Shown here in pieces: positions 26,449-32,680 of a stretch of DNA of 32,680 nt (positions are counted from its first letter, which is position 1; each line of letters opens with the position of its first letter). This stretch comes from Planctomycetia bacterium (GTDB lineage Bacteria > Planctomycetota > UBA1135 > GCA-002686595). Position numbers and translations under genes: made by a program. Under the pieces are notes generated by a model. It worked only from the letters and a program-made list of their open reading frames with translations, searched no databases and was not told where the DNA came from. The stretch is from positions 1 through 32,680 of the forward strand of contig SXXH01000295.1 in the NCBI GenBank assembly GCA_005789645.1, given 5' to 3'.

Positions 26449-27753
26449 ATGACAGAACGATCCTCGCGCCGTCCCGCTCCCCGCTCCCAGCCCAAGCGGG
26501 CCGCCTCCGCCGAGCACTCGCAACCGTCGCGCTCGCAACCTCCGACTCCGAACGCGGGCGAAGTGCTCGACGCGGGCTCGAGCCTGGTGCGCCTCAACAA
26601 GTTGCTCGCCGACCATGGGGTCGCTTCGCGCAGGCGCTGCGACGAGCTGATCGCGCAAGGCAGCGTCATGGTCGATGGCGAGATCGTGGTCGAGCTCGGC
26701 ACCAAGGTCGATCCCGAGCGGCAGACGATCGATGTCGAGGGCCGCACGCTCGATGTGCGCGCCGCGCGCAAGCGCTACTACATGTTGAACAAGCCGCCGG
26801 GCGTGGTGTGCACGAACGAGACGCGCGAGACGCGCCCGCGCGCGGTCGACCTGATCACCGATCCATGGAAGGGTCGCATCTACACGATCGGCCGGCTCGA
26901 CGAGGAGTCGCGCGGCTTGATCCTCTTGACGAACGATGGCGAATTCGCGCACCGCATCATGCATCCGCGCCACGGCGTGCTGAAGACGTATCGCGTCAAG
27001 GTCGCCGGCAAGATCGACGACGAGGCCTTGACCAAGATCCGCGAAGGCGTGCGCTTGTCGGAGGGCAAGACGAGTGGCGCGCGCGTGATCGTCGAGAGCC
27101 GCAGGCACGACAACTCGGAGCTCGAGGTCACGATCCAGGAAGGCATGAACCGCGAGATCCGCCGCGCGTTCGCCAAGGTCGGCTACAAGGTCGTCGACCT
27201 CGAGCGCGTGCGCGTCGGTTCGCTGACCTCGCGCGGGTTGAAGACGGGCCGTTGGCGCGAGCTCGTGCGCGCGGAGATCGACGCGTTGCTCGCCGGCGCC
27301 CCATCCGAGGGCGGCGAGCGCGCGCGCTTCGGCACGACCAAGCGCGGCAAGGGTCGCAAGCCTTCGTGGGCGCGCCATCTGGTCGAAGGCGGGCGCGCGG
27401 TCGCGGTGCGTCCGGAGGCGGCCGAGCTCGCCGCGCGTCGCGCGGATCGCCAGAATTGGCTCGAGTCGCGCGGCCTCGACTCCAAGCCAGGCGCGGGCAA
27501 GTTCGGCGGCGGCAAGTCGGGCGCCAGCGTGCGGGGCTCCGCTCGTGGGCCCGCGGCGCGCGCCGGCAAGCCTCGTGCGACTGGCTTCAAGGGCGCTGGC
27601 GCCGGGGGCAAGGGCCCGCGCGGTGCTGCTCCGCGCGGCAAGGGCCCGCGCCAAGACGGTGGCGACACCGCGCGCGGCGCAGATGGCGTCCGCAAGCGAT
27701 CGTCCGGGGCTGGACGGCCGTCCGCGCCCTCGCGTCGCGGAGGTGGCCGTTGA
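26449..27753 (+). CDS. RsuA/RluB-family rRNA pseudouridine synthase with long basic tail
   Basis: The protein is 434 residues from the ATG at 26449; the track start at 26131 adds non-coding-like residues. A Ser/Arg/Pro-rich head (1-45) is followed by an S4 RNA-binding domain (VRLNKLLADHGVASRRRCDELI, ~47-95). The pseudouridine synthase core has the catalytic GRLDEESRGLILLTNDG (D151) and the terminal GMNREIRRAFAKVGYKV motif. Family members isomerise uridines in 23S (RluB, RluE, RluF) or 16S (RsuA) rRNA; which is not settled here, though RluB is likely. About 140 residues of Gly/Ala/Arg/Lys-rich low-complexity tail (GKGPRGAAPRGKGPR) follow, far longer than usual, and probably add RNA affinity. 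The stop overlaps the next gene's TTG start (TTGA). Confidence 0.92.
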   Translation: MTERSSRRPAPRSQPKRAASAEHSQPSRSQPPTPNAGEVLDAGSSLVRLNKLLADHGVASRRRCDELIAQGSVMVDGEIVVELGTKVDPERQTIDVEGRTLDVRAARKRYYMLNKPPGVVCTNETRETRPRAVDLITDPWKGRIYTIGRLDEESRGLILLTNDGEFAHRIMHPRHGVLKTYRVKVAGKIDDEALTKIREGVRLSEGKTSGARVIVESRRHDNSELEVTIQEGMNREIRRAFAKVGYKVVDLERVRVGSLTSRGLKTGRWRELVRAEIDALLAGAPSEGGERARFGTTKRGKGRKPSWARHLVEGGRAVAVRPEAAELAARRADRQNWLESRGLDSKPGAGKFGGGKSGASVRGSARGPAARAGKPRATGFKGAGAGGKGPRGAAPRGKGPRQDGGDTARGADGVRKRSSGAGRPSAPSRRGGGR

Positions 27754-29222
27754 AGCATTCCGACGCGAAGAAGAGCGGCGCGAGCATCGTCGAGAAGAAG
27801 CTCGCCAACGGCTTGACGGTGCTGGTGGGCGAGCGCCACTTCGATCCCGTCGTCGCGGTGATGCTGTGGTACCGCTGCGGCGCGCGCGACGAGAGCGAAC
27901 GCGAGGCGGGAGTCGCGCACTTCCTGGAGCACATGATGTTCAAGGGCTCGCGCAGCTTCGGCAAGGGCGAGGTGGACCTCGCGACGACTCGCCTCGGCGG
28001 CAGCAACAACGCCTTCACCTCGGCCGACCACACGGCCTACTGGTTCGAGCTGGCCTCCGATCGTTGGGAGAAGGCGCTCGAGATCGAAGCCGACCGCATG
28101 CGCGGCCTGTTGCTCGATCCAGCCGAGTTCGAGGCCGAGAAGGCCGTCGTGCTCGAGGAGTTGTCGATGGGCGAGGATGATCCATGGCGCGTGCTGGTCC
28201 AGCAGGTCCAGATGGCCTTGTTCGGTCGCCACGCCTACCACCGCCCGGTGATCGGCTATGTCGACACGCTCAAGGCCCTCACGGTCGACGACATGCGCGC
28301 TTGGTACGAGCGCCACTACCATCCCGCCAACGCGACGCTCGTCGTGTGCGGTGACACGACCGTGGAGGCCGCGCTGGCCGCCGCAGAGAAGCACTTTGGA
28401 GCCATCCCCGCGGGCCTCGCCAAGCAGGTGGGCTGGAGCGCGCCCGCGCCCGCGCCGCGCGGCGAGCAACGCTTGTCGATGGAGTGGGACGACGACGGCA
28501 AGCGCGTGTGCATCGGCTGGCCCACCACCAAGGTCGGCGAGGCCGACGACTACGCGCTCGACGTGCTGGCCACGGCTTTGTCGAGCGGTCGCAACTCGCG
28601 CCTGCATCGCTTGCTGGTGCTGGAGGCTGGACTCGCGACCAGCGTGTCGACGCACAACGACACGCGCGTCGATGGCGGGGCGTTCTGGCTGTACGCGCAG
28701 TGCGCGCACGGCGTCGAGCCCCAAGTGCTCGAACGCGCGTTGCTCGACGAAGTCCAGCGCGTGCGCGCGCTGTTGCTCGATCCCGCCGAGCTCGTGCGCG
28801 CCAAGCAGATCATCGAGGCCGGCGAAGCGCATGATTCGGAGACGGTCTCCGACCTGGCCGAGGAGCTGGGCGAGTACGCGGTCGATGCGCATTGGACCTT
28901 GGCTGTGCAAGCGGTCGAACGCATCAAGGCCGTCGATGCCTCGGCGGTGCGCGAAGCCGCGCGTCGATACCTGGGCGACGAGCGTCGCGTCGTCGGTTGG
29001 AGCCTGCCCAAGCGCGCCGCGGCGGAGACCAAGGCGGCTCGCGGCGCCAAGTCCGGGTCCGCGAGATCCGGCCCCGCCAAGGCCAAGTCGGCCAAGCGCC
29101 GCGCCCCGCCGGCGAAGCCGACGGCGTCCAAGAAGAAGTCCGGCGGCAAGGCGCGCGGCAAGAAGGCGCGGCGCGCCGCGGCCCACTCGCGTCGTCGCGC
29201 GCGAGGCAAGGTGCGTCGATGA
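27750..29222 (+). CDS. M16 zinc peptidase, catalytic subunit, with histone-like tail
   Basis: The protein is 490 residues from TTG at 27750. That start overlaps the rluB-like stop (TTGA) and has GGAGG 6 nt upstream, which decides it over longer frames. The inverted zinc motif HFLEH (H57, E60, H61) and a third ligand in VVLEELSM (E137 fits the usual spacing) are intact, so it should be an active processing-type peptidase. The second-domain segment SRLHRLLVLEAGLATSVST has Thr where family members often have the substrate-binding Tyr (GLAYSV). The last ~60 residues are Lys/Arg/Ala-rich (KKKSGGKARGKKARR), like histone H1 tails. It is coupled by ATGA to a second M16 gene and the two probably form a heterodimer. 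There is no signal peptide, so a cytoplasmic role is likely. Confidence 0.92.
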   Translation: MKHSDAKKSGASIVEKKLANGLTVLVGERHFDPVVAVMLWYRCGARDESEREAGVAHFLEHMMFKGSRSFGKGEVDLATTRLGGSNNAFTSADHTAYWFELASDRWEKALEIEADRMRGLLLDPAEFEAEKAVVLEELSMGEDDPWRVLVQQVQMALFGRHAYHRPVIGYVDTLKALTVDDMRAWYERHYHPANATLVVCGDTTVEAALAAAEKHFGAIPAGLAKQVGWSAPAPAPRGEQRLSMEWDDDGKRVCIGWPTTKVGEADDYALDVLATALSSGRNSRLHRLLVLEAGLATSVSTHNDTRVDGGAFWLYAQCAHGVEPQVLERALLDEVQRVRALLLDPAELVRAKQIIEAGEAHDSETVSDLAEELGEYAVDAHWTLAVQAVERIKAVDASAVREAARRYLGDERRVVGWSLPKRAAAETKAARGAKSGSARSGPAKAKSAKRRAPPAKPTASKKKSGGKARGKKARRAAAHSRRRARGKVRR

Positions 29223-30514
29223 GCCATCAAGCCCTGTTGGAGCGGCTGTCGATGCCGCTCGAGCGCTTCGAGCTGTCCTGCGGCGCGCTGTTGTGGGTGT
29301 CGCCTCGTCCTGGCGCTCCCGTGTGCGCCATCCAAGCGCATGTGCGTGGCGGCCCCGCGCTCGACCCGCGCGGCAAGGAAGGCCTTGCCTACCTCGTCGG
29401 CGCGTTGGCCGACCAAGGCACGCCCAGCCGCAGCGACGAGGAGATCGCGTCCATGCTCGAGCCGCATGGTGGCGAGCTGGGCGGCGACGCCTCGGGCCTG
29501 GCTGGCGTGATCGTCGGCAGTCGCTGGAAGCTCCTGCTCGAAGTGTTGTGCGATGCGCTGTCGCACGCGCATTACCCGAACAAGTTGTTCGAGCGTCAAC
29601 GCCAGCGCCTGCTTGATCGCCTGCGCGTCGAGCGGTCGGAGCCGCAGAAGCAAGGCGCCTTGCTCTTCCGCCGACTGGTCTACGGCGATCATTGGATGGG
29701 CCGCGCGGCCTATGGCGACGGGGCCAGCCTCGAGCGCATCGAGCCCGCCGAGGTGCGGGCGCTGCGGCGGCGGCATTGGTGCGGCCGACGGTTGATCCTG
29801 TCGGTGTGCGGGGACGTGGATCCCAAGGAAGTGCGTGCGGCTTGCGAGAAGTTGCTCTCGGGCTTGTCGCCCGGCACTCCGCTCGAGACCGTCCCGCCGG
29901 TCTTCCCCGCGCTCGGCCGGCGCGTGCGCACCTTCGGGGCCGAGCGCAAGCAAGTGCATGTGTTCCTCGGGCATCTCGGCATCCGCCGCAACGATCCCGA
30001 CTACCCGGCGTTGGTCGTGATGGACCATGTGCTCGGCACGGGACCAGGCTTCGTCAACCGCATCTCGCGCCGCTTGCGCGACGAGCTTGGCCTCGCCTAC
30101 AGCGTGCACGCCTCGATCCACTCCTCGGCGGGGATCCTGCCCGGAGTCTTCAGCGCCTACATCGGCACTTCGCCGGAGAACGCCGAGACGGCGATCGATG
30201 GCTTCCTCGCCGAGATGGAGCGCATCCGCAGCGAGCTCGTGCCCGAAGCGGAGCTCGAGACGGCCAAGCAGTACTTGCTCGGCAGCTTCGCCATGGGCTT
30301 CGAACGCGCGTCGCGTCGCGCGGCGTACATGACATCGTCGGCCGTGCACGGGTGGGGGCCCGACCATCTGCCCAAGTTGATGGACGCCTTCGCGGCCACC
30401 ACCCAAGACGATGTGCGGCGCGTGGCGCAAGCCCACCTGCACCCCACGCGGTGTTGCCTGGCGGTGGCTGGGCCGCTGAAGGCCGGGCGCTTGGCCAAGT
30501 ACACGGAAGGCTGA
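29219..30514 (+). CDS. M16 peptidase-like, non-catalytic partner subunit
   Basis: The protein is 431 residues from the ATG at 29219, overlapping the previous stop as ATGA. The M16 fold is recognisable, but the zinc site is lost: the catalytic subunit's GVAHFLEHMM corresponds to GLAYLVGALA here. The distal R/Y pair is retained in RISRRLRDELGLAYSVHASIHS, which in related M16B heterodimers binds the substrate. Loss of HxxEH here and loss of the Tyr in the neighbour together indicate complementary subunits that form one active complex, as for mitochondrial processing peptidase subunits and Sphingomonas M16B pairs. No signal peptide is visible. The gene ends this block of coupled genes. Confidence 0.9.
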   Translation: MSHQALLERLSMPLERFELSCGALLWVSPRPGAPVCAIQAHVRGGPALDPRGKEGLAYLVGALADQGTPSRSDEEIASMLEPHGGELGGDASGLAGVIVGSRWKLLLEVLCDALSHAHYPNKLFERQRQRLLDRLRVERSEPQKQGALLFRRLVYGDHWMGRAAYGDGASLERIEPAEVRALRRRHWCGRRLILSVCGDVDPKEVRAACEKLLSGLSPGTPLETVPPVFPALGRRVRTFGAERKQVHVFLGHLGIRRNDPDYPALVVMDHVLGTGPGFVNRISRRLRDELGLAYSVHASIHSSAGILPGVFSAYIGTSPENAETAIDGFLAEMERIRSELVPEAELETAKQYLLGSFAMGFERASRRAAYMTSSAVHGWGPDHLPKLMDAFAATTQDDVRRVAQAHLHPTRCCLAVAGPLKAGRLAKYTEG

Positions 30515-30540
30515 GGCCTGCGCATCCCGTCCCGATCCTT

Positions 30541-30586
30541 GCCCTACCCACGCTCGAACTGCATGGTTGGGTGCGAAGGGTAGGGC
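30541..30586. repeat. 9-bp inverted repeat downstream of the M16 genes
   Basis: GCCCTACCC (30541-30549) and GGGTAGGGC (30578-30586) pair perfectly over a 28-nt loop that itself contains ACCCA/TGGGT complementarity (alternative pairing). It lies 27 bp after the M16 stop codon. The loop is long and no U-run follows, so a structured 3' end or regulatory RNA element is as likely as a classic terminator. Confidence 0.45.
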
Positions 30587-30625
30587 GGCCCCGGGCGTCC
30601 CAAGCCCCGGAAAGGCACCGCAAAG

Positions 30626-30657
30626 CTAGGAAATCGCCGAGCTAGAAATTTTCCTAG
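30626..30657. repeat. CTAGGAAA/TTTCCTAG inverted repeat with CTAG clusters
   Basis: CTAGGAAA (30626-30633) and TTTCCTAG (30650-30657) are perfect 8-bp arms 16 nt apart. Further CTAG or CTAGG units occur at 30642-30645 and around 30665-30669, so five CTAG tetramers, rare in most bacterial DNA, fall within about 50 bp. This could be a multi-site operator. Confidence 0.5.
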
Positions 30658-30955
30658 GATAAGTCTAGGTAGGAGTGGATGCGGGTCGGGATGTCGCATT
30701 CTTGGGCTTTGTCCCAATTTCCGATTGCTGGACGGGCTGTAAGGGCTGTTGGCAGCGCTTGCCTGAGCTCCCATGGCTGCACGAGGTTTTTTTGGGAAAA
30801 GTGGCATTTCGCAGCCAAAAATCAACCAATTTGCGTTCGGCTTCGGCTCCGAGGCGCGACCGGTGTCGAGTGCCAGTGCAGAGGGCTTGCAGATGGCAGG
30901 GCTAGGAATGCGCATTTTGCGGATTCTGCGTCCAACGGGACTTGATTCCTACGCA

Positions 30956-30974
30956 CTTGGCTCCATTTGCCAAG
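30956..30974. repeat. CTTGGC-N7-GCCAAG inverted repeat upstream of the baeRF-like gene
   Basis: Perfect 6-bp arms at 30956-30961 and 30969-30974 with a 7-nt spacer, about 100 bp before the start codon. The TTGGC-N7-GCCAA form is the general pattern of a dimeric regulator site, such as an NF-I-like half-site pair, though no regulator is assigned. It could also be a small mRNA hairpin if transcription starts upstream. Confidence 0.35.
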
Positions 30975-31075
30975 AAAATTTCTGGGATACAGTCCTGCTT
31001 GTCTGGGTCGTAGTTCGGTTCTCCAGCAGGGATCACCTACGCCGCAGAACGGCCCCCAACCCCGAGATGATGACC

Positions 31076-32155
31076 ATGCGAGTGCCGACGCTGGAAAATC
31101 TGCGAGCCCTCATCGCCTGTGAAGAGGGACCTTGTGTTTCCTTGTACCTGCCGACGGTCGTTGGCGGCAGCCCGGACGACCGGAGCCATTTCCACGCCGA
31201 GTTGACGCGTCTGCGCAACCAACTCGCCGCCAGCCACCCGGCACGCGTCGTCGCCGAGTTGTTGTCGCCGCTCGAGGCGTTGTCGACCGCGGACTTCTGG
31301 AGCCAGGCCAAGTCCACGCTGGTGGCCTTCCGCTCGCAGACCACCTTGGCCCACTGGCACCTGCCGCTCGTCTTGCCCGAGCGCGCGGTCGTGGGCGCCA
31401 AGACGCATGTTCGGCCGCTCCTGACGCACCTGCAGTCGAATCGCGGCTTCTACCTGCTGAGGTTGAACGACTCGGAGGTGCGGTTGCACGCCGGCTCGGC
31501 CTTCGGCCTCGAGCCCGTCGAGCTGCCTCTCGCCTTGGATCCGGCGTGCGCCAAGTTGCAGGCAGCTGGTCCGTTCGCCGCGGCCGAGGTCGAGGCCTCG
31601 GTCGGCATCGATCCGCTGCGTCGCATCCGCGCCATCGAGCGCGCCGTGGCGCAAGTCGTGTCCGCTTCGCCGCGTCCGTTGCTGGTGGCGGCACCCGAGC
31701 GCGAACTGTGGATGTTCCGCTCGGTGGCGCGCTTCGACGACATGATCGCCTTCGGCTTGGTGGGCGACCTCGGCCACCTGTCGTTGGACGCCATGCACGC
31801 CCGCGCCTGGCCAGTGGTCGAGCAGCACCTCGACGAGCAGAACCTCGATGTGCTCGATCGCTGGGGCGCCTTGTCGGGCGCCAACCGCGCGAGCGACGAC
31901 CTGTCGATCATCGCTCGCGCCACGACGATGGGCCGTGTGCGCGAACTGATCCTCGACCGCGAGGCCGTGGTCCACGGGCGACTGGATCGCAGCACCGGCA
32001 CGGTGCAGCGGACCGTCGCGCGCGGTCCGCGCGAGGACGCGAACGTGCTGGAGGAATTGGCGGAGTCGGTCTGCCTGCACGGAGGCGAAGTGTTCCGCCT
32101 GCGTCACGACCGCATGCCGACGCGTTCGCCCATCGCGGCGACCCTGCGTTGGTGA
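31076..32155 (+). CDS. baeRF-like protein (bacterial archaeo-eukaryotic release factor family)
   Basis: The protein is 359 residues from the ATG at 31076 (ATG 31067 and 31070 are also in frame; none has a clear ribosome-binding site). The N-terminus (TLENLRALIACEEGPCVSLYLPT) and the C-terminal half (EDANVLEELAESVCLHGGEVFRLRHDRMPTRSPIAATLRW) match my recollection of bacterial homologues of the eRF1/Pelota central-plus-C-terminal fold (baeRF domains). These are proposed to act on stalled ribosomes or in hibernation. There is no GGQ loop. The middle contains RGFYLLRLNDSEVRLHAGS, typical of the fold's sensor-like strands. Subfamily (baeRF3-like) is my guess. It is monocistronic, ending at a bidirectional terminator. 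Confidence 0.72.
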   Translation: MRVPTLENLRALIACEEGPCVSLYLPTVVGGSPDDRSHFHAELTRLRNQLAASHPARVVAELLSPLEALSTADFWSQAKSTLVAFRSQTTLAHWHLPLVLPERAVVGAKTHVRPLLTHLQSNRGFYLLRLNDSEVRLHAGSAFGLEPVELPLALDPACAKLQAAGPFAAAEVEASVGIDPLRRIRAIERAVAQVVSASPRPLLVAAPERELWMFRSVARFDDMIAFGLVGDLGHLSLDAMHARAWPVVEQHLDEQNLDVLDRWGALSGANRASDDLSIIARATTMGRVRELILDREAVVHGRLDRSTGTVQRTVARGPREDANVLEELAESVCLHGGEVFRLRHDRMPTRSPIAATLRW

Positions 32156-32191
32156 GCGCGAATCGAGCAATCAGCTGGGAGGCTGAGGGAG

Positions 32192-32234
32192 AAGACGGCG
32201 CCGTCCGGGGATGACCCGGGCGGCGCCGGTCTTT
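32192..32234. terminator. Bidirectional intrinsic terminator between convergent baeRF-like and lpd genes
   Basis: GGCGCCGTCCGGG (32197-32209) pairs with CCCGGGCGGCGCC (32215-32227) over a 5-nt GATGA loop, with a single G-U pair. Flanking GAAGAC and GTCTTT extend the stem and give short U-rich tails on both strands. Its placement 40 bp after the baeRF-like stop and 50 bp after the lpd stop supports a shared terminator. Confidence 0.85.
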
Positions 32235-32282
32235 CGCGTTCGCGCAAGCAAGCAGGAATGGCGCGGGCCGCGCCTTCGGTCG

Positions 32283-32680
32283 TCAAATGTTCAGCGCGCG
32301 CCCGTCGACGGCCAGTGCCGCTTCCTTGACCACTTCGCTCAAGGTCGGGTGGGCGTGGCAGGTGCGAGCCACATCCTCGCTGCTCGAGCCGAACTCCATC
32401 GCCATCGCGATCTCGGCGATCAAGTCGCCGGCGCGCGGGCCGATGATGTGGCCGCCGAGGATCCTGTCGGTCTCTTGGTGCGCGAGGATCTTGACGAATC
32501 CGTCGGTGTGGCCGAGCGCGCGCGCGCGCGCGTTGGCCATGAAGGGGAAGGAGCCCTTCTTGTACGGGATGCCCGCGGCCTTGAGCTCCTCCTCGGTCTT
32601 GCCGACCGAGGCGATCTAGGGCGAGGTGTAGACGACGGTGGGGATCGCGTCGTAGTTCACATGGCAATGCCCGGTGGCGA
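32283..32680 (-). pseudogene. lpd: Dihydrolipoyl dehydrogenase C-terminal part, interrupted by in-frame TAG and truncated by window edge
   Basis: The minus-strand frame reads HVNYDAIPTVVYTSP, then TAG at 32618-32616, then [15 protein letters not shown] to the stop at 32283. In homologues this conserved segment is YTxPExAxVG, so the TAG replaces the Glu (GAG) by one substitution. The remainder is normal: dimerisation domain with [16 protein letters not shown] and the active-site HAHPTLSE (His-Glu pair for the thiol-disulphide relay). The protein would be the E3 flavoenzyme of pyruvate/2-oxoglutarate dehydrogenase, reoxidising dihydrolipoamide with NAD+. Either the gene is genuinely inactivated or, more likely for an otherwise perfect housekeeping gene, one base is a sequencing or assembly error. 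The ATG at 32540 in the ORF track is internal and not a real start. Confidence 0.88.

Larger units (their letters stand above)
30515..31075. other. Intergenic region with several inverted repeats before the baeRF-like gene
   Basis: About 560 bp carry no supported gene; the ORF-track extension of the baeRF-like frame to 30773 has unlikely composition. The stretch 30620-31010 is clearly AT-richer than the neighbours, with runs such as GGTTTTTTTGGG and AAAATTTC. Three perfect inverted repeats are listed separately. The region probably holds the end of the M16 transcript and the promoter of the baeRF-like gene. A structured non-coding RNA is possible but no known class is recognised. Confidence 0.4.

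Noticed and set aside
30773-31066. 5' extension of the baeRF-like ORF
   Set aside because: AT-rich, structured DNA with no ribosome-binding site; family N-terminus begins at MRVPTLENLRAL.

Overview
This GC-rich window is densely coded and bacterial, and it most likely comes from an uncultured planctomycete. That is inference. It rests on two giant Ser/Thr kinases fused to a membrane anchor and a C-terminal SUMF1-type domain, a secreted seven-repeat PD40 protein ending in a Cys-rich module that I associate with planctomycete secreted proteins, and frequent GTG/TTG starts. I see no 16S, tRNA, phage, IS or CRISPR sequence.

Layout. 1-2667 (+): 3' part of a kinase-SUMF1 gene whose DFG-type Asp is Ala. 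2681-7742 (-): a secreted PD40 protein, a VTT/TVP38 membrane protein, and the threonine pair thrC/thrB. 7803-11249 (+): a second, intact kinase-SUMF1 paralogue with an unresolved start codon. 11274-13854 (-): pdxJ, dapA and a class A beta-lactamase-like lipoprotein in one tight cluster. 13855-14573: no clear gene, but coding-like remnants. 14574-22800 (+): rsmD-nagA (overlapping), a secreted metzincin-like protein, a small exported protein, recN, a proline iminopeptidase and manA. 22862-25941 (-): a carboxypeptidase-regulatory-like exported protein and two tandem secreted paralogues of unknown function, separated by hairpins and a 12-bp tandem repeat. 26449-30514 (+): an RluB/RsuA-type pseudouridine synthase coupled to two M16 peptidase-fold genes, one with the zinc site and one without. 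31076-32155 (+): a baeRF-like (eRF1-related) protein. 32283-32680 (-): the end of dihydrolipoyl dehydrogenase, broken by an in-frame TAG in a conserved motif.

How the genes relate. Core metabolism covers threonine (thrB, thrC), lysine/DAP (dapA), vitamin B6 (pdxJ), amino sugar (nagA), mannose (manA) and 2-oxo-acid dehydrogenase (lpd). Information processing covers rsmD, rluB-like, recN and the baeRF-like gene. A surface/secretion layer surrounds these. Several pairs are translationally coupled by overlapping stop/start codons: thrB-thrC and rluB-M16 by TTGA, M16-M16 by ATGA, and rsmD-nagA by an 8-bp overlap.

Most noteworthy are the probable pseudokinase paralogue, the M16 pair with complementary loss of motifs, the metzincin-like zinc motif with Asp in place of the usual Gly, the tandem secreted paralogues with DxDGDGxGD-type loops, and the broken lpd. 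No complete new defence or mobile system is evident.
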